DNA of 57,961 bases, from positions 1 to 57,961 of the forward strand of contig CAYOLL010000019.1 in the NCBI GenBank assembly GCA_964404765.1. The letters are read 5' to 3'. Position numbers and translations under genes: made by a program. The notes below the pieces were generated by a model that saw only the letters and a list, made by a program, of their open reading frames with translations, ran no database searches and was not told where the DNA came from. This stretch comes from CAYOLL01 sp964404765 [NCBI: uncultured Gemmatimonadota bacterium] (GTDB lineage: Bacteria; 4572-55). Positions 43,044-52,193 of this stretch are shown in pieces (within the stretch, counting starts at the first letter, position 1; each line of letters begins with the position of its first letter).

Positions 43044-46000
43044 ATGAGAACCACTCAAATCCGCAAAAAGACGAAGCGCGCAAAATTATTTTTCAAAAGA
43101 GATCGCCTCACGCGCGGTTTAGTTCAAAGCAAGATAGCGGTTCCGAGTCGGGCGGCGCAGCGCATCCTGCGCGTCTGGCGCATTCTGCTGGCCGTTGGGG
43201 TCATCCTAAGCGGCCTGATTCGGGCAGCGCGGGCCGAAGCGCCGCTGCTGGTCAACATCAGCCCGGCGGACTATCGTGCCCATCCGCATAATTGGGGCAT
43301 GGTTGAAGCCGCTGACGGGACCCTCTACGTGGGCAATCAGACGGGCTTGCTCAGCTATCGCAGCGACGACTGGCAATGGCAGGCCACGCCAAAGCTAAGC
43401 CCGGTCTACGCTCTGGCCGAGGAAGCCGGGCGCATCTACATCGGGGGCGATAATGAAATCGGTTATTTCACGTCCGCAGTCAAAGGGCAGCTTGTTTTTA
43501 CCGATTTGACCCGGCATTTGCCGGAAGGCGGCCAGGACATTGGCGCAGTCAGGTATATCGTTGTCAGCGGCGGGGCAGTCTATTTCCAGAGTGATTCGCA
43601 TCTGCTGCGCTGGGCCGGCGGGCAGTTGAAAGTCTGGACGGCCGAGTCAAAATTTCGGCGGCTATTTGTTGTCTTTGGCCAGGTTTACGTGCAGCAATGG
43701 GGCAAGGGACTGCTGCAATTAAGCGGTGACCGGCTGACGATGGCGTCCGGCGGCGAGCGGTTTGCCCAGGATGAAATATTGGCCATGCAGCCGTATGATG
43801 ATAACAGTCGTTTTTATCGCGAGAGCTCCGGCGGCGTCACGTCGATTCGGATTTTCCCGGATGTGAAAATCGCCTTGGTTGCCACGCGCGGCCAGGGTTT
43901 GTTTGTCTACATGCGCGGTGTCTTTACGCCTTACGAGACGGATGCCGATGCCTTTATCGCCGCCAATGAGCTGGAGTCTATGTCCCGTTTTGATAATGCG
44001 ACGTCCGGCTATCTGGACGACGTTTATCTGTTGACGACAAGGCGCGGCGGCGTTATTGCGCTGGACCCCTATCGTAAGATCAGCCAGAGTCTGAATCAGA
44101 CGACCGGCCTGCCCGATAATGCGATCCGTCTGGCCTATCCGGATCGCCACGGCAATCTGTGGCTGATTCATAGCAACGGCTTGTGCCGGGTGGATCGGCA
44201 GGCAATGGTCTGGACGGATAAGCTGGCCGCCGGCCTGACATTACGCGCAGTCAACAGCGTTCCCGCCGAAAGTCGGCCGCTCGAAACAGGCCTGCCCGCC
44301 ATCATCAACTATGGCCGGCATATTTATCACGCTAACGGCTTTAACGCGGCGACGATCACCGATTCGCGCGGGATTCTGTATGTTGCCAATCACGATGGCA
44401 TTTTGGAGTTTGACGGCGTGACCTGGCGGTTGATTGCGCTGCCGGAGCAGATGGTTCCTTCGGCGCTGGCGCTGGGGGATAATAAGCGAATTTATACCGG
44501 TGGATCGCACAATCTGGGCTATTTAACAGCGAACCCGGACGCGAACGGGCAATGGCGGTTTGTTTCGCTGCTCGATTTTATTCCAGCGGAATATCGCAAC
44601 TTTGAACATGTCTGGCAAATTGTCATTGTCGACAACACAATTTGTTTTGTAACCGAAAAATATGTATTTGGTTGGCGCGATGATAAAATGCGCATTTTGT
44701 ATGCTACGCAGCGCCGCCTGCTTAACGCCTTTGTCGTGGAACAAACGCTGTATGTACAGGAGTTGGATCGGGGGCTGCTGCAAATGGAAAATGATCAGTT
44801 TGCGCTCATGCCGTCCGGGGAAAAGTTTGCGGTCGCGCCAATTCGCTTTATTGTGCAGACATCGCCGGTTCGCGGCAATATGGATTGGCTGGTCGGCACG
44901 GCGGCACAGGGTATTTTCCGCTGGAATTCCAACGGTATTAAGCCTTTACCGACCCAAGCCGACGCCTATCTAAGCGAGCATGGCCTGGAGCACGGCTTAA
45001 GCCTGTCCGACGGGCGGCTGGCGTTGGCAACGCGCACCGGCGGCCTGCTATTGCTGACCGGGTCCGGCCGGTTGGAGAGGATTATTGATACCAAAGCCGG
45101 TTTGCTGGATAATCGAATCAATCGGCTGATGCTGGATCGGAGCAGCGGGCTGTGGCTGGCGCTGAACAGCGGCCTGAGCCGGCTGGGACTTGGCGCGCCG
45201 TTTACTTTTTTTGAAGAAAAACTGGGTTTGGATGGCGGTGTGCGGGATATTGTCCGTTACGACGGCCGCTTATATGCCGCAACTTTTGAAGGCGTCTACG
45301 TTCTGGACGCTATGCCGGGCAACGATTGGCGTGCCCAGTTTCATCCCGTCAGCGGTATCCAAAGCCAGTGCTTTGATTTGCTGGTAACGACCGACGGCTT
45401 GCTGGCCGCTACCCAAAACGGCGTTTATCGCATTGAAGCGTCGGCTAAAAGTCAGGAAACCGCCGAAAAGATAAAGGACGAGCCGGCCTACTGCCTGTAT
45501 GCCGACCGCCGCGCCGGCCAGGTTTACGTTGGTTTGGGAGATGGTCTTGGCGTGATACGCTATGTCAACAATTCCTGGGTGGATGAAGGCCGGCTGCGTC
45601 TGGTCAACACACTGACTTATGACACGATTGCCCCGGAAATCCGCTCCATAGCCGGTGATAACGGCGAGATATGGCTGGGCACACAGGCCAATGGCGTCTT
45701 AAAAATAAGCCAGACAAGCGCCGAGCGTGCCATTGTCCAGCGCCACGAATTACCGGGCGCGACGCCGACGGATGGCGCGACGGTATTTGCGCTGGAAGAT
45801 CGGACGCTGTTTGTCGGCAGCGGGGGCGACGCACTTTTTACCTGGAGTAGCGGGCGCTTTACTAAAACCGATCTGATTGGGGCCGCGCCGATTACTTCGC
45901 CCGAAGGATTAGCCTTTGCCCGCAACGCCACCGGCCATATCTGGAAAAGTCTTGGCGCAGGTCAGCTCCGCCGGTTTGATCCGTCCGCCAACCGCGACTG

Positions 46001-48698
46001 GCCGGTATCCTACTTTTCCGAAGTAGGTTTTAACAGCATCTATCCGGAAGGCCGCGACATTGTCTGGTTGGGCAGCGAAGAGGGTTTGGTTCGTTTAATA
46101 AGTCAAGAGGGCCAGGACAAAATCGCGGCGCCGAATGTTTTACTGCGACAGGTGCGGGCCAAAAACGAGATCATGTTTGATGGCGCAGAAAAGCTGCCGG
46201 AGGCTCGGAAAATTTTGACCTTTACCCAAAATGATCTTATTTTTGAATATGCTTCGCCCAATTTAGACCCGGCCCGATCTTTGGCTTATCAATATTATTT
46301 GAAGGGTTTTGACAACGACTGGTCCGAGTGGTCCGGTCAAACGCGCCGCCACCTGACAAACCTGGCCGAGGGCGTCTACGAGCTGCATCTTCGCGCCAGA
46401 AATCCGGAAGGCGAAACCGGCAACGAAACGGTCTATGCCTTCACCATTCTGCCGCCCTGGTATCGCACCTGGTGGTCTTATTTGACATACATCATCTTAA
46501 TTATGGCCTCTATCTGGGCGATTTATGATTGGCGCATGGCAAAGATTGAGTCCCAGATGGCGAAAGATCATGAGCAAATTGAAAAGTTAGAGCGACTGGA
46601 TCGGCTCAAAGACGAGTTTTTGGCCAATATGACCCACGAACTGCGGACGCCTTTATCCGGCATTATCGGTTTGGCCGAATCCATGGCCGACGGCGCGACC
46701 GGCCATTTGACGGAAATGGCCAAAGCTAATTTGAGCATGATTGCCTCCAGCGGGCGGCGCTTATCCAGCTTAGTCGGCGATATTCTGGACATTTCCCGTC
46801 TGAAAAGCCGCGAGCTGACCCTGAATCTGGCGCCAATCGATATGTACGGCCTGACCAGCATCGTTATCCAACTTTCCCGGCCCTTGCTGATTGATCGCGT
46901 GCTGAAGCTGACCAACAGTATTTCGCCAAACATTCCGCTGGTCGACGCCGACGAAAACCGCATCCAGCAAATCATGCATAACCTCATCGGCAACGCCATC
47001 AAATTTACCGAAAGCGGCCGCATTGATGTTTCCGCAGAAATTCCGGCTCAGACAAACGGCAATCGCGGGATGCTCGCCATCAAAGTCAGCGACACGGGCA
47101 TCGGTATCTCGCCCGAAAGCTTTACCCGAATTTTTGAGATGTTTGAGCAGGAGGACGCCGGCACATCCCGGCAATACGGCGGCACGGGCATCGGCCTGTC
47201 GGTCACGAAAAAGCTGGTGGAACTACACGGCGGCAAAATCTGGGTGGAGTCGGAAGTCGGCAAAGGCTCAGTCTTTACTTTTACTCTGCCGTTAAGCGCG
47301 CAAAACAATATTTTTCGTCATGGCGGGACGCTTATCCCTGTTCTCGAAACGGAGCCGGCCGCCGTAGAACATGAGGCTGAAGTTGATAAACTAATGCGTC
47401 TGGTCAGTGTCGCCGAAGACTCGCTGGCCGGCCGGGCGCTGCGTAACAAAATCAATGGCTTCAGCATCCTGATCGTAGACGATGAACCGGTAAATCTGCA
47501 AGTGCTGAACAACTACTTATCGCTGGAAAATTACACCGTCACCCAGGCCCGCAGTGGCATGGAAGCCTTGGAAATATTAGAAAGCGGGCGCGATTTTGAT
47601 CTGGTTATTCTGGACATCATGATGCCGAAAATTTCCGGCTACGAAGTCTGCCAAAAGCTGCGGGAAACCCATTTGGCCAGCCAATTGCCGGTCGTTATGC
47701 TGACCGCCAAAAACCAGGTGGCGGACTTGATGACGGCGTTCGATTCCGGCGCCAACGACTATCTGACCAAGCCATTTTCAAAGAATGAGCTGCTGGCGCG
47801 GATTAAAACGCACATCCGCCTGGCCAAGATTAACGAAGCGTACGGCCGGTTTGTGCCGCATGAGTTTTTGCGGATTCTGGAAAAAGACAGCATTGTAGAT
47901 GTCAAGCTGGGCGATCAGGTCCAGCGCAACTTAAGCATCATGTTTGCCGATATTCGCAATTTCACCTCCATTTCCGAACAAATGACGCCGGAAGAAAACT
48001 TTAAATTCCTCAACTCCTTCCTGCGCCAGGTAGAGCCGGTCATCGGCAAGCACCACGGCTTTGTCGACAAATATATCGGCGACGGTATTATGGCCTTGTT
48101 CCCGGGCAGTCCGGATGACGCTGTGCAAGCCGGCATCGCCATCCATCATACCGTAACCGAATATAACTTAACCCGGCAGCGACCGGATCGCCCCCCGGTC
48201 AGACTCGGGCTTGGACTGAACACCGGGCTGGCGATGTTGGGCACGGTCGGCGGCAGCTCCCGCATGGACGGGACGGTTATATCGGATGCGGTGAATTTGG
48301 CCGCCCGGATCGAGGGTATGACCCGCATTTATGGGGCGGACTTCCTGATCAGCGAGCATACATACAATGGTTTAAAAAGCCCGGAAATCTATGATATCCG
48401 CCTGGTGGATCGGGTGCAGGCCAAAGGCAAATCCAAGCCGGTCACGGTCTATGAAGTTTACAGCGGCAATATTTTCGCTGTTCGCAGTCGCAAGCGCGAC
48501 ACCCGCGCCGATTTTGAGCGTGGTATGACCTTTTACCGTCAGAAACTTTTTGTAGAATCGAAGGAGGCTTTTCAGCGGGTGCTGCGCGTAAATTCCGAGG
48601 ATCGCGTCGCCCAGGTTTATATTGGCCGTTGTGATGACTTGTTGCAGGAAGGCGTCGCCGCGGATTGGAACGGTGTCCGGGTGCTGACGGAGAAATAG
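43044..48698 (+). CDS. Hybrid sensor histidine kinase with receiver and class III nucleotidyl cyclase
   Basis: A 1,884-residue membrane sensor. An N-terminal membrane or signal segment (about 45-65) is followed by two Reg_prop-type beta-propeller sections (roughly 80-380 and 430-1000), a Y_Y_Y domain (about 1060-1135, with YQYYLKGFDNDWSEWSG) and a membrane segment near 1145-1165. Then come HisKA (FLANMTHELRTPLSGI, His near residue 1198), HATPase_c, a receiver (ILIVDDEP at about 1474, LDIMMP, KPF), and a class III cyclase (FADIRNF at about 1633, DKYIGDG at 1675-1681, DAVNLAARIE at about 1747). A short C-terminal TPR-like tail follows. So one chain can sense an extracytoplasmic ligand, relay phosphate and make a cyclic nucleotide. 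The Lys in DKYIGDG suggests ATP. It follows a long repeat gap and precedes an MFS transporter. Confidence 0.9.
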   Translation: MRTTQIRKKTKRAKLFFKRDRLTRGLVQSKIAVPSRAAQRILRVWRILLAVGVILSGLIRAARAEAPLLVNISPADYRAHPHNWGMVEAADGTLYVGNQTGLLSYRSDDWQWQATPKLSPVYALAEEAGRIYIGGDNEIGYFTSAVKGQLVFTDLTRHLPEGGQDIGAVRYIVVSGGAVYFQSDSHLLRWAGGQLKVWTAESKFRRLFVVFGQVYVQQWGKGLLQLSGDRLTMASGGERFAQDEILAMQPYDDNSRFYRESSGGVTSIRIFPDVKIALVATRGQGLFVYMRGVFTPYETDADAFIAANELESMSRFDNATSGYLDDVYLLTTRRGGVIALDPYRKISQSLNQTTGLPDNAIRLAYPDRHGNLWLIHSNGLCRVDRQAMVWTDKLAAGLTLRAVNSVPAESRPLETGLPAIINYGRHIYHANGFNAATITDSRGILYVANHDGILEFDGVTWRLIALPEQMVPSALALGDNKRIYTGGSHNLGYLTANPDANGQWRFVSLLDFIPAEYRNFEHVWQIVIVDNTICFVTEKYVFGWRDDKMRILYATQRRLLNAFVVEQTLYVQELDRGLLQMENDQFALMPSGEKFAVAPIRFIVQTSPVRGNMDWLVGTAAQGIFRWNSNGIKPLPTQADAYLSEHGLEHGLSLSDGRLALATRTGGLLLLTGSGRLERIIDTKAGLLDNRINRLMLDRSSGLWLALNSGLSRLGLGAPFTFFEEKLGLDGGVRDIVRYDGRLYAATFEGVYVLDAMPGNDWRAQFHPVSGIQSQCFDLLVTTDGLLAATQNGVYRIEASAKSQETAEKIKDEPAYCLYADRRAGQVYVGLGDGLGVIRYVNNSWVDEGRLRLVNTLTYDTIAPEIRSIAGDNGEIWLGTQANGVLKISQTSAERAIVQRHELPGATPTDGATVFALEDRTLFVGSGGDALFTWSSGRFTKTDLIGAAPITSPEGLAFARNATGHIWKSLGAGQLRRFDPSANRDWPVSYFSEVGFNSIYPEGRDIVWLGSEEGLVRLISQEGQDKIAAPNVLLRQVRAKNEIMFDGAEKLPEARKILTFTQNDLIFEYASPNLDPARSLAYQYYLKGFDNDWSEWSGQTRRHLTNLAEGVYELHLRARNPEGETGNETVYAFTILPPWYRTWWSYLTYIILIMASIWAIYDWRMAKIESQMAKDHEQIEKLERLDRLKDEFLANMTHELRTPLSGIIGLAESMADGATGHLTEMAKANLSMIASSGRRLSSLVGDILDISRLKSRELTLNLAPIDMYGLTSIVIQLSRPLLIDRVLKLTNSISPNIPLVDADENRIQQIMHNLIGNAIKFTESGRIDVSAEIPAQTNGNRGMLAIKVSDTGIGISPESFTRIFEMFEQEDAGTSRQYGGTGIGLSVTKKLVELHGGKIWVESEVGKGSVFTFTLPLSAQNNIFRHGGTLIPVLETEPAAVEHEAEVDKLMRLVSVAEDSLAGRALRNKINGFSILIVDDEPVNLQVLNNYLSLENYTVTQARSGMEALEILESGRDFDLVILDIMMPKISGYEVCQKLRETHLASQLPVVMLTAKNQVADLMTAFDSGANDYLTKPFSKNELLARIKTHIRLAKINEAYGRFVPHEFLRILEKDSIVDVKLGDQVQRNLSIMFADIRNFTSISEQMTPEENFKFLNSFLRQVEPVIGKHHGFVDKYIGDGIMALFPGSPDDAVQAGIAIHHTVTEYNLTRQRPDRPPVRLGLGLNTGLAMLGTVGGSSRMDGTVISDAVNLAARIEGMTRIYGADFLISEHTYNGLKSPEIYDIRLVDRVQAKGKSKPVTVYEVYSGNIFAVRSRKRDTRADFERGMTFYRQKLFVESKEAFQRVLRVNSEDRVAQVYIGRCDDLLQEGVAADWNGVRVLTEK

Positions 48699-48825
48699 GG
48701 TTCGTCACTGCCGCGCAAGCGCATGGCGCAGCAATCGGGAACTTTACGATTAGCCCGGTATATCACTGACCTTTAATTATCCTGTTCAAGACGATCCTTG
48801 TCAATATTGCTAACGCCGGGTATTT

Positions 48826-50079
48826 ATGCTGAAACAATGGCTGCGAAAAGCGCCTTTTTATAGCCGCTACACCTTTTATCATCATTTCTGGGCCGTATGC
48901 GGCGACGGCGCATTTGCCGGCGTTTTTTCGCTGTTGGATGTTGTGCTCAAAAAAGCGCTGCACGCCACCAATTGGCAGATTACCGTCATCAACAGCTTGC
49001 TGACTTTCGGGCTGCTCTTCTCGATTTTCTGGTCCAACCTGATGCAGGGCCGGTCCAAGCGCCCCTACCTGCTGACCGCGGCGGTTTCCAGCCGCTTAAT
49101 TCTGCTGGCTTTTGTCATCATTTATACGCCGGGTCCGGTCATTCTGCTGGCTTTTATCGCTACGGTGGGCTCGTCCATTACCATACCGGCGTTGAGCTCA
49201 ATTTATCAGGCGAACTACGACAGCGCCTATCGCGCCCGTTTTTTTGGCTACGCCACTTCTGTCGCCGGTCTGGTGATGGCGGTTGTCACATATCTGGCCG
49301 GCCTTGCTTTGGATTACAACGAGCAGCTTTACCGTTTGATTTTTCCGTTGGCCGGGCTGGTCGGATTTGCCGGTTTTTGGCAATATATGCGGATTCGCAT
49401 CCGTTCACATCCGCAGCGCGCCCGCAACCAGCCCGTGCCGCTTACTTTTCAGGCAGTTGTGCTTGCCCCGCTGGCAGATACCCTCCATATTTTAAAGACC
49501 GACCGGGCCTATCGTCATTTTCAGATCAATTTTATGCTGTATGGCTTTGGCTTTATTATGACGGCCACGCTGATTCCTATTTTTCTGGTAGACTACATCG
49601 GGGCCAATTACAGTCAGATCGCCGGCGCGCGATCCGTGCTCTTCCCGCTGATTTTGATGACGCTTTCCCCGCTATACGGCCGTTTTATTGATAAGAGCAA
49701 TCCGTTTTTAGTTGGCTCCATTTTTTTTGGCCTGCTGGCTTTTTATCCGTTGATTCTCTCTGTCAGCACCTCGATGTCTATGGTTTATGGCGCTTTTGTT
49801 ATTTTTGGCATTGCCATGTGCGGGGTCAATATTATTTGGAGCTTAGGTGGAATTTACTTTGCCGGAGCGCAGGATTCGGCGCGTTATATGGGTGTGCATG
49901 TAGCGCTGACCGGCATTCGCGGGCTGATCGCGCCTTTTCTGGCCTATGCCGTAATGAGTGCGACTTCAATTCGCACGGCTTTTTTGCTGGCCGCCGCATT
50001 TTTACTGACCGGCTCGCTGCGAATGTGGCAGATGTATCGCCAAACCATGCGAAAGGCAGCTCCGATTGCGGATTGCTGA
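48826..50079 (+). CDS. MFS-type transporter
   Basis: The 417-residue product is hydrophobic with about 11-12 membrane segments (for example VITVINSLLTFGLLFSIFW near residue 60 and LLAFIATVGSSITIPALS). The cytoplasmic loop RIRIRSHPQRARNQ separates two halves. Overall layout fits the major facilitator superfamily, but no substrate motif is recognised. The first 25 residues are rather aromatic (FYSRYTFYHHFW). Start is the ATG at 48826. Confidence 0.75.
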   Translation: MLKQWLRKAPFYSRYTFYHHFWAVCGDGAFAGVFSLLDVVLKKALHATNWQITVINSLLTFGLLFSIFWSNLMQGRSKRPYLLTAAVSSRLILLAFVIIYTPGPVILLAFIATVGSSITIPALSSIYQANYDSAYRARFFGYATSVAGLVMAVVTYLAGLALDYNEQLYRLIFPLAGLVGFAGFWQYMRIRIRSHPQRARNQPVPLTFQAVVLAPLADTLHILKTDRAYRHFQINFMLYGFGFIMTATLIPIFLVDYIGANYSQIAGARSVLFPLILMTLSPLYGRFIDKSNPFLVGSIFFGLLAFYPLILSVSTSMSMVYGAFVIFGIAMCGVNIIWSLGGIYFAGAQDSARYMGVHVALTGIRGLIAPFLAYAVMSATSIRTAFLLAAAFLLTGSLRMWQMYRQTMRKAAPIADC

Positions 50080-50106
50080 TTGTGGAAATCATCCACAATT
50101 TAAAAC

Positions 50107-50147
50107 AAAAAAAGCCGGCAGCGAGTGCATCGCTACCGGTTTTTTTT
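50107..50147 (+). terminator. Terminator after the MFS gene
   Basis: CCGGCAGCGA and TCGCTACCGG form a stem (one mismatch) around GTGCA, with A- and T-runs on either side. It serves the plus-strand MFS gene; fbaB converges from the right. Confidence 0.8.
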
Positions 50148-50190
50148 AGTCCATGACTCCGGCGAGTGTAGGTATTTATCTAACCATGTG

Positions 50191-50270
50191 AAACCCTAAG
50201 GGTTTTCCATCAGCATGAGGCGAACCGCTTGAATTTTCTGCAACTTGCCGGGCAAAAACCCTTAGGGTTT
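50191..50270. repeat. Double-palindrome element, CCCTAAGGG family
   Basis: AAACCCTAAGGGTTTT (50191-50206) and AAAAACCCTTAGGGTTT (50254-50270), inverted and self-palindromic, spaced by 47 bases, between the MFS terminator and the fbaB end. Confidence 0.8.
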
Positions 50271-50321
50271 ATCCTTCAAACGGTGTTGGACAAATATTTA
50301 CGGTCGAGTCACGCTATCACA

Positions 50322-51386
50322 TTAAGCAATCGTAACTTCCGGGCACAGATAAACATCCTGAATGGCGTTCAGCAGCTTGACACCTTCCGCCATCGGGCGT
50401 TGGAAGGCCTTACGGCCGGAGATCAGCCCCATGCCGCCGGCGCGTTTGTTCACCACTGCGGTCAGGGTGGCGTCGGCAAAGTCGTTGGCGCCGGAAGCGC
50501 CGCCGCTGTTAATCAGGCCCATGCGGCCCATGTAGCAGTTCAACACCTGATAGCGGCACAAGTCAATGGGGTGCTCGCTGGACAGTTCGGAATAGATTCG
50601 CTTGTCAAACTTGCCATAATCGGAGCCGCCGGTTTTCATGGCTTCGTAGCCGCCGTTGTTTTCGGGCAGTTTTTGTTTGATGATGTCGGCCTGGATGGTC
50701 ACGCCCAAATGGTTGGCCTGGCCGGTCAGGTCGGCGGACACATGAAAATCTTTGCCGTCCTTCTTAAACGCGCTGTTGCGCAAATAGCACCACAGGATGG
50801 TGGCCATGCCCAACTCATGCGCGTAGGCAAAGGCTTGCGCCACTTCCACAATCTGCCGCCCGCTTTCGTCCGAACCGAAATAAATCGTAGCGCCGACAGC
50901 GGCTGCGCCCATGTCATAAGCCTGATCAATCGTGCCAAACATGATTTGGTCGGCCTTGTTGGGATAGGTCATCAGTTCGTTGTGGTTGATTTTGACGATG
51001 AAAGGGATTTTGTGGGCATATTTGCGGGCAACGCTGCCCAATACGCCATAGGTTGAGGCGACTGCGTTGCAGCCGCCTTCGACGGCTAACCTGACGATAT
51101 TTTCGCCATCAAAATAGCTCGGGTTCTTGGCAAAGCTGGCCCCGCCGGAATGCTCGATACCCTGATCGACCGGCAAGATGGACATGTAGCCGCTGCCGGC
51201 TAAGCGCCCGGTATTGTAGATGGTTTGCAGATTGCGCAGTGTGCGGATATTGCGATCCGACGGCATAAAAATACGGTCAATCCAGTCGGGACCGGGGATG
51301 TGCAGGCTTTCTTTGGCAACTTTGGCCTTGTGGCTTAGCAGACTTTCGGCTTTGTTGCCCAGGTACTCTTGAATTTTGGTATACAT
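50322..51386 (-). CDS. fbaB: Class I fructose-bisphosphate aldolase (DhnA/FbaB type)
   Basis: The 354-residue product belongs to the DeoC/FbaB aldolase family used by archaea and many bacteria; it cleaves fructose 1,6-bisphosphate through a Schiff-base Lys. Blocks [53 protein letters not shown] and [19 protein letters not shown] match the family. Length is normal. A promoter TTGAAG-N17-TATTAT lies 170-200 bases upstream. It is convergent with the MFS gene. Confidence 0.93.
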   Translation of the reverse strand: MYTKIQEYLGNKAESLLSHKAKVAKESLHIPGPDWIDRIFMPSDRNIRTLRNLQTIYNTGRLAGSGYMSILPVDQGIEHSGGASFAKNPSYFDGENIVRLAVEGGCNAVASTYGVLGSVARKYAHKIPFIVKINHNELMTYPNKADQIMFGTIDQAYDMGAAAVGATIYFGSDESGRQIVEVAQAFAYAHELGMATILWCYLRNSAFKKDGKDFHVSADLTGQANHLGVTIQADIIKQKLPENNGGYEAMKTGGSDYGKFDKRIYSELSSEHPIDLCRYQVLNCYMGRMGLINSGGASGANDFADATLTAVVNKRAGGMGLISGRKAFQRPMAEGVKLLNAIQDVYLCPEVTIA

Positions 51387-51557
51387 GGCAGGTGGCCCTC
51401 CTTAAAAAGTGTGATGCCAAGTTGCAATCAAACGAATGGCGCTCTCGTGAGCGAAGCCGGAAGATGTTCCGACTTTGCTCAGAACGGCTTTCTTTTCGAT
51501 TGCAAAATGGTATGAATAGCTCGGAAACGCGTTAAAATACTGTTGGATCGTCTCAGA

Positions 51558-51586
51558 ATAATAATGCTAATTCGTTTTTTCTTCAA
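51558..51586 (-). promoter_or_regulatory. Promoter candidate for fbaB
   Basis: TTGAAG (51581-51586) and TATTAT (51558-51563), 17 bases apart, minus strand. The leader would be about 165 bases. Confidence 0.5.
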
Positions 51587-51651
51587 CGGATTTTTTAGCT
51601 TCAGTCTGAAAATCACAACATAAAAACAGGTTCATGGGGGTAAGATGGTGA

Positions 51652-51713
51652 AACCTTGCGAAGGCTTTAATTTGAAATCCGCATGTTTTGTGCGCCGAAG
51701 CCTTCGCAAGGTT
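51652..51713. repeat. Paired-arm element, CTTGCGAAGG family, copy 4
   Basis: Perfect inverted arms AACCTTGCGAAGGCTT (51652-51667) and AAGCCTTCGCAAGGTT (51698-51713), the same arms as copy 3 but with a different loop. Confidence 0.85.
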
Positions 51714-51911
51714 GGGTTTTCACAAACTTGTTCCATGAGTCTAAAAACAGAATGCGGATGACCCGGACGCCGCCGATCATGTTTTTTGAGCCGGGCAAAT
51801 CCGGCTATCCACGCTCCGCTTTTTTCTTAAATCTTTGGCAAATTTTTGAACATTTGGATTTGTAATCAGTTCTATTTACAACGCAACCTATCCCGGATCA
51901 ATTTTCCGGCA

Positions 51912-51955
51912 AAAACGGCATAAATGCAATTTATTTCTGGCATCTATGCCGTTTT
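51912..51955. terminator. Hairpin with A/T flanks
   Basis: AAAACGGCATAAATGC (51912-51927) and GCATCTATGCCGTTTT (51940-51955) pair with one mismatch. No gene ends near it, so it may be a remnant or a small-RNA terminator. Confidence 0.5.
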
Positions 51956-52005
51956 ACTGCTAATTTATTGTTGCCGGTGCCTTTCACATTTATAAATCGT
52001 TACTT

Positions 52006-52050
52006 TTCGTGCCTTTCGGGTATTTCGTGGTTAAATTATGAATTATTCAG
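52006..52050. repeat. TTTCGTG-type dispersed repeat, copy 3
   Basis: Includes TTTCGTGCCTTTCGGGTATT and TTATGAATTATTCAG, similar to 14757-14793, including the trailing AATTATTCAG. Confidence 0.55.
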
Positions 52051-52057
52051 CGACAGT

Positions 52058-52122
52058 GACCCGACGGGTCTAATTGTAACATACGAAATTTCAAGCAGTT
52101 ATGCGCCAAGACCCATCAGGTC
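52058..52122. repeat. Double-palindrome element, CCCGACGGG family
   Basis: GACCCGACGGGTC (52058-52070) and GACCCATCAGGTC (52110-52122), which pair with two mismatches. Both arms are palindromic around a central base. Confidence 0.65.
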
Positions 52123-52193
52123 TGAGCGTGAAGTTTCTTGTGAGGCTATGTTGTTGACTGCGTTTCCGGGCGAGCATTTTTTAAGGAAAGTTT

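Larger units (their letters stand above)
51387..52193. other. 807-bp gene-free stretch between fbaB and the cyclase gene
   Basis: Contains the fbaB promoter candidate, a CTTGCGAAGG pair, a hairpin, a TTTCGTG repeat and a CCCGACGGG pair. The short frames inside it are not convincing. Otherwise I see nothing. Confidence 0.6.

Noticed and set aside
48897-49691. 264-codon plus-strand frame
   Set aside because: It overlaps the MFS gene in another frame and has no membrane pattern.
51683-51865. 60-codon plus-strand ORF
   Set aside because: Begins in the arm of a CTTGCGAAGG element and has no ribosome-binding site.
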